Positions 14,218 to 19,155 of a DNA stretch of 19,155 bases are shown here, in pieces (position 1 is the first letter of the stretch; every line of letters begins with the position of its first letter). Origin of the DNA: JAOADN01 sp049323795 (GTDB lineage Bacteria > Pseudomonadota > Alphaproteobacteria > Rhodobacterales > Rhodobacteraceae). The notes beneath the pieces are model-generated. The model made no database searches, was not told where the DNA came from, and was given only the letters and a program-made list of their open reading frames with translations. The position numbers and the translations under genes were made by a program. The DNA is taken from contig JBMOOH010000027.1 in NCBI GenBank assembly GCA_049323795.1, positions 1 to 19,155 on the forward strand, written 5' to 3'.

Positions 14218-14246
14218 GTTTTTTCGCCATATCCTGTCGGAAAAAC
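14218..14246. promoter_or_regulatory. Inverted repeat in the divergent cassette promoter region
   Basis: GTTTTTTCG and CGGAAAAAC flank an 11-bp spacer and match as an inverted repeat at 8 of 9 positions. The dyad lies near the middle of the 137-bp gap between the aldehyde dehydrogenase (start 14162) and ridA (start 14300). A single regulator bound there could control both arms. No regulator gene is inside the cassette. A role is inferred from position and symmetry only. Confidence 0.35.
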
Positions 14247-14299
14247 CGAGATGGTCACCGCGCCGGGGTGCGACGCTCGGCCCGGCCGGAGGAGACGCG

Positions 14300-14689
14300 A
14301 TGCAGAAGCAGATCATCGGAGACCCGCTCGTGATCGGCGGACGCCGCCTGTCGCTGTCACGGGCGGTGCGGGCCGGAGATACCGTCTATCTCACCGGGCA
14401 GGTTCCGATGGCGGACGGCCGGGTGATGACCTGGGGCATGATCGAAGAGCAGACCCGCGCGGTCCTCGGCGACATCACCCGGACGCTGGCGCAGGCGGGC
14501 TGCACGCGCGCGGACGTGGTGAAGGCGACCGTCTGGCAGAAGGACCGGGCCGACTTTCCCGGCTTCGACGCGGTCTGGGACGACCACTTCCCCGAAGCGC
14601 CGCCGGCACGGTCCGCGCTGGTCGCGGAGTTCCTCGTCGATGTCCGGGTCGAGGTCGAGGTGGTGGCCTGGAGGCCCGCGGCCGGATGA
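14300..14689 (+). CDS. RidA family (YjgF/YER057c/UK114) protein, probable imine/enamine deaminase
   Basis: The 129-residue product is a RidA-family protein. These are trimers that hydrolyse reactive enamine/imine intermediates to carbonyl compounds and ammonia. TVYLTGQVPMADG, TRAVLGDITRTLAQAGCTRADVV and PPARSALVAEF follow the family pattern. They include the conserved Arg (R104), equivalent to the carboxylate-binding Arg of deaminating members, and Glu120 in VEVEVVAW. RutC of the pyrimidine pathway is in the same superfamily. The start ATG at 14300 has GGAGGAG upstream. Its stop overlaps the start of the alpha/beta hydrolase by 4 bp (ATGA). It leads the plus-strand arm of the cassette. The family is clear; the exact substrate is unknown. 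Confidence 0.9.
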   Translation: MQKQIIGDPLVIGGRRLSLSRAVRAGDTVYLTGQVPMADGRVMTWGMIEEQTRAVLGDITRTLAQAGCTRADVVKATVWQKDRADFPGFDAVWDDHFPEAPPARSALVAEFLVDVRVEVEVVAWRPAAG

Positions 14690-15483
14690 CCGCGTTCGAT
14701 CCCTGCGGCACCGCCCACGAGGTAACCGGCCCGCCGGACGCGCCCGCGGTGGTGCTGGTGCACGGGCTCGGCCTGACCCGGGCGGTCTGGCAGTGGATGG
14801 TGCCGGATCTGGACGGGCGGTTCCGGGTCGTGACCTATGATCTGGCGGGCCACGGCGCAAGCGCCCGGCCTGCGGGCCGCCCGGCGCTCGGCGACCTGGC
14901 CCGCCAGCTTTCGGCGCTGCTCGACCATCTCGGGATCGCCCGCGCGGCGGTCGTCGGGTTCTCGCTGGGCGGGATGGTCGCGCGCCGCTTCGCGCAGGAT
15001 CACCCGGACCGGACGGCGGCGCTGGCCATCCTCAACTCGCCCCACCGGCGCACGGCCGCCGAACAGGCCGCGGTCCTCGCCCGCGTGGCGCTGGCCGAGG
15101 CGGCCGGCCCGGCGGCCACGGTCGAGGCGGCGCTGTCGCGGTGGTACACCGATGCCTGCCGGGCGTCGCGCCCCGACCTCGTGGACCTGACGCGGTCGTG
15201 GGTGATCGGGAACGATCCCGGTCTCTATCCGGGCCCCTACCGCATCCTCGCGGACGGGGTGGAGGAGGTCGTCGCGCCCTCGCCGCCGATCGGCTGCCCG
15301 ACGCTCGTCCTGACGGCCGAGGCGGACCGCGGCAACGGTCCGCACATGGCCGCCGCCATCGCCGGCGAGATCGCCGGGTCGCGGCTCGTGATCCTTCCCG
15401 GTCTGCGCCACCTGGCGCTGGTCGAGGATCCGGCGGCCGTGAACCGCCCTGTCGCGGCCTTCCTGACCGAGGTTCTGTCATGA
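14686..15483 (+). CDS. Alpha/beta-fold hydrolase
   Basis: The 265-residue product is a typical alpha/beta hydrolase. VVLVHGLGLTRAVWQ (about 22–36) supplies the oxyanion HG motif, VVTYDLAGHGAS follows, and the nucleophile elbow is GFSLGG with Ser93. The acid is Asp214 in LTAEADRGNG and the base His242 in LRHLALVEDP, so the triad is complete. The overall pattern is that of 3-oxoadipate enol-lactonase/RutD-like enzymes, which hydrolyse enol-lactones, carbamates or similar esters and amides. The start ATG 14686 overlaps the ridA stop by 4 bp, and its own stop overlaps the flavin reductase start by 4 bp. It is therefore translationally coupled on both sides. The natural substrate is not known; from context it acts after the monooxygenase and RidA steps. 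Confidence 0.9.
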   Translation: MTAFDPCGTAHEVTGPPDAPAVVLVHGLGLTRAVWQWMVPDLDGRFRVVTYDLAGHGASARPAGRPALGDLARQLSALLDHLGIARAAVVGFSLGGMVARRFAQDHPDRTAALAILNSPHRRTAAEQAAVLARVALAEAAGPAATVEAALSRWYTDACRASRPDLVDLTRSWVIGNDPGLYPGPYRILADGVEEVVAPSPPIGCPTLVLTAEADRGNGPHMAAAIAGEIAGSRLVILPGLRHLALVEDPAAVNRPVAAFLTEVLS

Positions 15484-16401
15484 CCGATGTCCCCGGACCC
15501 GGACCCGGACCCGGCCTCCGCCCCGACGCCCCGTCCCGGGCCGCGCCGGCCGCGCCAGCCGCGACCGGCATCGCCGACACCCGGGCGCTGCGCAGCGCGT
15601 TCGGCGCCTTCGCCACCGGGGTCACGGTCATCACGACCCGCCAGCCGGACGGAACCCCGCGCGGCTTCACCGCCAACAGCTTCACCTCGGTCTCGCTCGA
15701 CCCGCCGCTGCTTCTGGTCTGCCTTGCCCGGTCGGCACATTCCTGCAGCGTCTTCGCCGCGGCCCCGCACTTCGCTGTCAACATCCTGTCCGAGGACCAG
15801 AAGGCTGTCTCGGGCCTCTTCGCCTCGCGCGCGCTGGACAAGTTCGCCCACTGCGCCTGGGCGCCCGGGCACGCGGGGGTGCCGCTTCTGGCCGGCGCGC
15901 TGGCGCAGTTCGCCTGCGCCCGTCACCAGATCGTCGAGGCGGGCGACCATCTGATCCTGATCGGCCGGATCGAGGACTTCGCCCGGGGCGAGGGCCAGCC
16001 GCATCGGGGCGGTGCTGGTCTTCGACGAGGGGGTTCTGCTGCGATCGGACGCCTCGGGCCGCCTGTCACTTCCGCTGGCGCCCGGCCCCTCGCCCTCGGT
16101 CGATGCGCTGCGCTCCTCGCTCGCGGCGCTGGGGGTCGGGGCCGAGATCGACTTCGTCTATTCCGCCTTCGACGACCGCCGCACCGGCGGGCACGCCATC
16201 TACTACCATGGCTGCGCCGCGGGGACCGTCCCCGCGGGCTACCGGGTAGTGCCGCTTGCGGGCCTCGCAGATGCCGACATGGAAAGCGACACCGAGGCTG
16301 GGATGCTGGCGCGCTTCGCGGCAGACTTCCGCAACGGCAGCTTCAGCATCTATCACGGCACCGAAACCTCGGGGCTGGTGCGTCACCTCAGCGCCCCCTG
16401 A
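15480..16401 (+). pseudogene. Flavin reductase with C-terminal extra domain, frameshifted
   Basis: From ATG 15480 the frame encodes a flavin reductase-like FMN-binding split-barrel domain. After a Pro/Gly-rich leader come LRSAFGAFATGVTVITTRQ, GFTANSFTSVSLDPPLLLVCLA, FAVNILSEDQ and DHLILIGRIEDFARGEGQP. These proteins reduce FMN with NAD(P)H for a partner monooxygenase. After about position 16000 this frame becomes Arg/Gly-rich shadow sequence. Sensible protein resumes in the +1 frame (GAVLVFDEGVLLRSDASG … FSIYHGTETSGLVRHL) and ends at 16401. As I recall, long relatives have a linker of 25–30 residues (GYYRG-like) here before the C-terminal Nudix-like domain. So a deletion of 3n+2 bases, rather than a one-base error, may be the cause. 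The N-terminal domain is complete and could still work alone. Sequencing error cannot be excluded. Confidence 0.75.
15492..15515. repeat. CCCGGA hexamer repeat
   Basis: CCCGGA occurs three times in tandem, followed by the variant CCCGGC. It encodes a Pro-Gly run at the N-terminus of the flavin reductase. The six-base unit keeps the reading frame, so length changes would only alter the leader. Confidence 0.7.
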
Positions 16402-16422
16402 ACAGCACAGAAGGACACCGCA

Positions 16423-17028
16423 ATGCCGCTTCCCGAACTCCGCAAGGTCGTCACCTACGACGAGGACATCCTGTCCGACGGCGGCCGTGCCTGCGTGCCG
16501 CCGCTGCGGATGATCGGCGTCGCGGCGGTGGTCGCGAACCCCTGGCGCGGACGCGGCTTCGTCGAGGATCTCCAGCCCGACATCCGCCGCATGGCTCCGG
16601 TGCTCGGCAAGCTCCTGACCGACCGCCTGATCGCGCTCGCCGGGACGGGCGAGGCGATCGAAGCCTATGGCAAGGCGGCGATCTGCGGCACCGCCTGCGA
16701 ACTCGAGCACGCCTCGGCGCTGATCCATACCCTGCGCTTCGGGAACTTCTACCGCGAGGCCGTCGGGGCGAAGACCTATCTCGGCTTCACCAACATCCGC
16801 GGCCCGGCCGGAACGCAGCTTCAGATCCCGCTGATGGACAAGCACGACCCGGGCAGGCGGTCGCACTACCTCACCGTCCAACTCTCGGTCCCCGACGCGC
16901 CCGGACACGACGAACTGGTGATCGCGCTCGGCGCGGCGACGGGCGGCCGTCCGCACCACCGGATCGGCGACCGCCATGCGGACCTGCGCGAGATGGGGCG
17001 GGATGCCGACAATCCGGCCGGGCTCTGA
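16423..17028 (+). CDS. AA_synth (DUF1185) family protein
   Basis: The 201-residue product matches what I recall of the AA_synth family (PF06684, formerly DUF1185), called "amino acid synthesis family protein" from structure alone. Recognisable stretches are RMIGVAAVVANPWRGRGFVEDL (about 29–50), VLGKLLTDRLIALAG, YGKAAICGTACELEHASALIH and YLGFTNIRGPAGTQLQIPL. The end reads YLTVQLSVPDAPGHDELVIALGAATGGRPHHRIGDR. No biochemical role is established to my knowledge. Members are often near flavin monooxygenases and hydrolases, which suggests catabolism rather than biosynthesis. A strong ribosome site (AAGGA) lies 7 bases before ATG 16423. It follows the flavin reductase by 21 bp and ends the plus arm of the cassette. 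The fdsG operator begins 9 bp after its stop. Confidence 0.82.
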   Translation: MPLPELRKVVTYDEDILSDGGRACVPPLRMIGVAAVVANPWRGRGFVEDLQPDIRRMAPVLGKLLTDRLIALAGTGEAIEAYGKAAICGTACELEHASALIHTLRFGNFYREAVGAKTYLGFTNIRGPAGTQLQIPLMDKHDPGRRSHYLTVQLSVPDAPGHDELVIALGAATGGRPHHRIGDRHADLREMGRDADNPAGL

Positions 17029-17036
17029 CCGCCGAC

Positions 17037-17055
17037 TGATAGGATTTGGCTATCA
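17037..17055. promoter_or_regulatory. LysR-type operator (T-N11-A) upstream of fdsG
   Basis: TGATAG-N7-CTATCA is a perfect 6+6 inverted repeat. Its inner bases TAG-N7-CTA give the T-N11-A core of LysR-type regulator sites. Its centre is about 63 bp before the transcription start implied by the promoter at 17074–17102, the usual place of a LysR recognition site. A weaker dyad, GAT-N6-ATC (17076–17087), overlaps the -35 region like a LysR activation site. The regulator at 10699–11583 is the obvious candidate to bind here. Confidence 0.6.
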
Positions 17056-17073
17056 ACTGACGCATCAACGACA

Positions 17074-17102
17074 TTGATTCTCCTATCGGCAGGGCGCATA
17101 CG
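17074..17102 (+). promoter_or_regulatory. Candidate sigma70-type promoter for the fds operon
   Basis: TTGATT (17074–17079) and CATACG (17097–17102) are separated by exactly 17 bp. They match the TTGACA/TATAAT consensus at 4 and 3 of 6 positions. A weak promoter fits one that depends on an activator bound at the upstream LysR-type site. A GATTC (GANTC) site overlaps the -35 hexamer. Confidence 0.4.
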
Positions 17103-17139
17103 AGACAGGATTGCATCCCGTTCAGCGGAAGGCACCGTC

Positions 17140-17604
17140 ATGGCCAGTTCGACCGAGCTGCGGGTGGGCGAAATCGTCGCCGCCCATTCCGGCCTCGAAG
17201 GCCCGCTTCTGCCGATCCTGCATGCCGTCCAGGCGGCCTTCGGCCATGTCCCGCGCGAGGCGCTGCCGGTCATCGCCGACGGGCTGAACCTCTCCCGCGC
17301 CGAGGTGCACGGGGTCGTCACCTTCTACCACGACTTCCGCGAGAAACCGGCGGGCCGCCACAGCCTCAAGCTCTGCCGGGCCGAGGCCTGCCAGGCGATG
17401 GGCGCCGACGCGCTGGCCGCGGCGGCGAAGGCCCGCCTTGGGATCGACTGGCACGAAACCACCCCGGACGGCGCCGTGACGCTCGAACCCGTCTTCTGCC
17501 TCGGCCTCTGCGCCTGCGGCCCCGCGGCGCTGGTGGACGGCGAGGTCGTCGGACGGATGGATGACGACAAGCTCACCGCGATCCTGAAGGAGTGCGGGGC
17601 ATGA
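17140..17604 (+). CDS. fdsG: NAD-dependent formate dehydrogenase gamma subunit FdsG
   Basis: FdsG is the small [2Fe-2S] subunit of the soluble, molybdenum-containing, NAD-linked formate dehydrogenase. It is related to NuoE and passes electrons between FdsA and the flavin subunit FdsB. The 154-residue product has the NuoE fold: an N-terminal helical part ending VHGVVTFYHDFRE, then the cluster ligands Cys79 and Cys84 (CRAEAC), Cys120 and Cys124 (CLGLC), and CGPAALVDGEVVGRM. ATG 17140 is chosen because GGAAGG lies 7 bases upstream. A TTG at 17074 in frame would overlap the promoter. The stop overlaps the fdsB start by 4 bp. A LysR-type operator and promoter precede the gene. Confidence 0.94.
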   Translation: MASSTELRVGEIVAAHSGLEGPLLPILHAVQAAFGHVPREALPVIADGLNLSRAEVHGVVTFYHDFREKPAGRHSLKLCRAEACQAMGADALAAAAKARLGIDWHETTPDGAVTLEPVFCLGLCACGPAALVDGEVVGRMDDDKLTAILKECGA

Positions 17605-19118
17605 AGATCTTCCTCTCGCAGGACGCCGCCTCGAAGGCGCTGGGATCCGAGAAGGTCGCCGCCGCGCTCGCCACCGAAGCCGCGCGTGCAGGGATCGACC
17701 TCACCCTCGTCCGCACCGGCACACGCGGCATGATCTGGCTCGAGCCGCTCCTCGAAGTCGAAACGCCTGCGGGCCGCTTGGCCTTCGGCCCCGTCTCTCC
17801 TGCCGATGTCCCGGCGATCCTCGCGGGAACCGCGCCCTCGCTCGGCCTGACCGACGAGCTGCCGTGGATGAAGGGCCAGACCCGCCTCACCTTCCGGCGC
17901 GTCGGGATCATCGACCCGCTGTCGCTCGCCGACTTCGAAGCCCATGGCGGCCTCGCCGGTCTCCGCCTCGCGCTGTCGATGACGGGCATGGGGATCGTCG
18001 CCGAAGTCACCGAGTCCGGCCTGCGCGGACGCGGCGGCGCGGGCTTTCCCACCGGCATCAAGTGGAAGACCGTCGCCGAGGCGAAGGGCGACCGGAAATA
18101 CATCGTCTGCAACGCCGACGAAGGCGACAGCGGCACCTTCGCGGACCGGATGCTGATGGAGGGCGATCCCTTCTGCCTGATCGAAGGCATGGTGATCGCG
18201 GGCATCGCGACCGGGGCAACGAAGGGCTACGTTTACATCCGCAGCGAATACCCCGACGCGATCCGGGTGATGGGCGCCGCTGTCAGCGCCGCCCGCGCCG
18301 GGGGCCTTCTCGGCGCCTCCGTCCTCGGGTCGGGGGGCGCCTTCGACATCGAGATCCGTGTGGGCGCGGGGGCCTATGTCTGCGGCGAGGAAACCTCGCT
18401 CCTGAACTCTCTCGAGGGCAAGCGCGGCGTGGTCCGGGCGAAGCCCCCGCTGCCCGCGCTTCAGGGCTTCATGGGCCGCCCGACGGTCGTCAACAACGTC
18501 ATCTCGCTCGCGACCGTCCCCGTCATTCTCGAAAAGGGCGCGGCCTTCTACAAGGGCTTCGGCCTCGGCCGGTCGCGGGGCACCATGCCCTTGCAGATCG
18601 CCGGGAACGTGAAGCACGGCGGGCTTTACGAGGCCGCCTTCGGCCTGACCCTCGGCGAGATCGTTGACGGGATTGGCGGTGGCACCGCAACGGGTCGCCC
18701 CGTGAAGGCCGTGCAGGTCGGCGGCCCGCTTGGCGCCTACTTCCCCCGCGCGCTCTTCGACACGCCGTTCGGGTACGAGGAATACGCAGCCAGGGACGGC
18801 CTCGTCGGCCATGCCGGGATCGTCGTCTTCGACGATACGGCCGACATGCTGAAACAGGCCCGCTTCGCGCTGGAATTCTGCGCCATCGAGTCCTGCGGCA
18901 AGTGCACCCCCTGCCGCATCGGCGCCGTGCGCGGGGTGGAGACGGTGGACCGCATCGCCGCAGGCGACCCGGGCGCGGCGGCGATCCTGACCGACCTCTG
19001 CCAAACGATGAAATTCGGCTCGCTCTGCGCCTTGGGCGGCTTCACGCCCTATCCCGTGATGAGCGCGCTCACCCATTTCCCCGACGATTTCGCCACCCGC
19101 AAGGAGGCGGCGGAATGA
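17601..19118 (+). CDS. fdsB: NAD-dependent formate dehydrogenase beta subunit FdsB
   Basis: FdsB is the diaphorase subunit, related to NuoF, carrying FMN, the NAD site and a [4Fe-4S] cluster. It delivers electrons from formate oxidation to NAD+ in the cytoplasm. The 505-residue product has an N-terminal thioredoxin-like domain (about 1–115), as in fused NuoE/NuoF-type subunits. FMN/NADH motifs GLRGRGGAGFPTG (about 140–152), CNADEGDSGTFADR and GAGAYVCGEETSLLNSLEGK follow. The cluster ligands are Cys432, Cys435 and Cys438 (ESCGKCTPCRIG) and Cys476 in SLCALGG. The start ATG 17601 has AAGGAG 8 bases upstream and overlaps the fdsG stop. A GTG at 17592 is unlikely. The stop overlaps the next start by 4 bp. 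Confidence 0.95.
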   Translation: MKIFLSQDAASKALGSEKVAAALATEAARAGIDLTLVRTGTRGMIWLEPLLEVETPAGRLAFGPVSPADVPAILAGTAPSLGLTDELPWMKGQTRLTFRRVGIIDPLSLADFEAHGGLAGLRLALSMTGMGIVAEVTESGLRGRGGAGFPTGIKWKTVAEAKGDRKYIVCNADEGDSGTFADRMLMEGDPFCLIEGMVIAGIATGATKGYVYIRSEYPDAIRVMGAAVSAARAGGLLGASVLGSGGAFDIEIRVGAGAYVCGEETSLLNSLEGKRGVVRAKPPLPALQGFMGRPTVVNNVISLATVPVILEKGAAFYKGFGLGRSRGTMPLQIAGNVKHGGLYEAAFGLTLGEIVDGIGGGTATGRPVKAVQVGGPLGAYFPRALFDTPFGYEEYAARDGLVGHAGIVVFDDTADMLKQARFALEFCAIESCGKCTPCRIGAVRGVETVDRIAAGDPGAAAILTDLCQTMKFGSLCALGGFTPYPVMSALTHFPDDFATRKEAAE

Positions 19119-19155
19119 GCGCTCTTTCCGTTTCGCCCGTGCGCAGCACGGGCAG
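19115..19155 (+). CDS. fdsA: Start of probable fdsA (formate dehydrogenase alpha subunit), truncated by window end
   Basis: ATG 19115 overlaps the fdsB stop by 4 bp, and AAGGAG (19101–19106) lies 8 bases upstream of it. Only MSALSVSPVRSTG is visible, too little to identify by sequence. In all fds operons I know, the catalytic Mo-bis-MGD/iron-sulfur subunit FdsA follows fdsB, so the call rests on position. A perfect inverted repeat lies inside these first codons. Confidence 0.65.
   Translation, partial: MSALSVSPVRSTG
19135..19153. repeat. 8-bp perfect stem in the first codons of fdsA
   Basis: GCCCGTGC and GCACGGGC flank a GCA loop, a perfect inverted repeat of 19 nt beginning 20 bases after the fdsA start codon. 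As RNA it would be a stable hairpin with a tight loop near the start, and might affect translation of the large subunit. Confidence 0.5.

Noticed and set aside
11643..14333. 896-codon plus-strand open frame opposite the luciferase-like and aldehyde dehydrogenase genes
   Set aside because: It is antisense shadow sequence of two clear enzymes, rich in Arg, His, Gly and Pro and without motifs.
11622..16401. Assignment of the cassette as a standard rut (uracil degradation) operon
   Set aside because: The monooxygenase lacks RutA-like sequence, there is no RutB cysteine hydrolase or RutG permease, and an AA_synth protein is present instead.
16013..17039. Continuation of the flavin reductase frame to a stop at 17039
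   Set aside because: After the frameshift point the product is Arg/Gly-rich and it overlaps the whole AA_synth gene in another frame, so it is an accidental open frame.
17592..17600. GTG 17592 as start of fdsB
   Set aside because: It overlaps the ribosome-binding AAGGAG. ATG 17601 has correct spacing and the usual 4-bp overlap with fdsG.

Overview
The window is GC-rich DNA, densely packed with genes on both strands. Codon third positions are almost all G or C, and many overlaps are of the ATGA type. The chromosomal block uvrC–(transporter)–pgsA–moaD–moaE, the NAD-linked FdsGBA formate dehydrogenase and an ubiA with the Rhodobacter-like start of its conserved region all point to an alphaproteobacterium of the Rhodobacteraceae/Paracoccaceae type. 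This placement rests on protein sequence and gene order, not on a 16S gene. No rRNA, tRNA, CRISPR array or insertion sequence is visible.

Layout, left to right. (1) 1–4171: the 3'-truncated rsmE (minus) is divergent from ubiA, with only 12 bp between the start codons. A large OmpA-family envelope protein with BON-like repeats and a small membrane-anchored coiled-coil protein follow on the plus strand. (2) 4216–8493: a minus-strand run reads uvrC, an EamA/DMT transporter, pgsA, moaD and moaE; the last three are joined by 4-bp overlaps. (3) 8494–8806 is the only long gene-free stretch. It is strikingly AT-rich for this genome and carries a 12-bp palindrome and a repeated 11-mer. (4) 8807–10571: an S49 (SohB/SppA-like) peptidase, a 31-residue membrane microprotein that abuts it, and a short-chain dehydrogenase with a pteridine-reductase-like Asp-Tyr-Lys triad, all minus strand. 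(5) 10699–11583: a LysR-type regulator that resembles those adjoining fds operons. (6) 11622–17028: a two-armed divergent catabolic cassette. (7) 17037–19155: a LysR-type operator and promoter followed by fdsG, fdsB and the first codons of fdsA.

The most interesting part is block 6. Its minus arm encodes an aldehyde dehydrogenase and a luciferase-like flavin monooxygenase. Its plus arm encodes a RidA protein, an alpha/beta hydrolase, a flavin reductase (apparently frameshifted) and an AA_synth/DUF1185 protein. The set of enzyme classes recalls the Rut pyrimidine-degradation pathway (monooxygenase, RidA, hydrolase, flavin reductase, aldehyde processing), but the monooxygenase does not look like RutA. 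A reasonable inference is oxidative opening of an unknown, probably nitrogen-containing, substrate, followed by imine deamination, hydrolysis and aldehyde oxidation. No transporter for the cassette lies in the window.

The cassette lies exactly between the probable fds regulator and the fds operon. A perfect T-N11-A operator sits about 63 bp upstream of the predicted fdsG transcription start, where a LysR-type activator would bind. The FdsA enzyme uses a molybdopterin cofactor, and moaD/moaE for pterin synthesis lie upstream in the same window.
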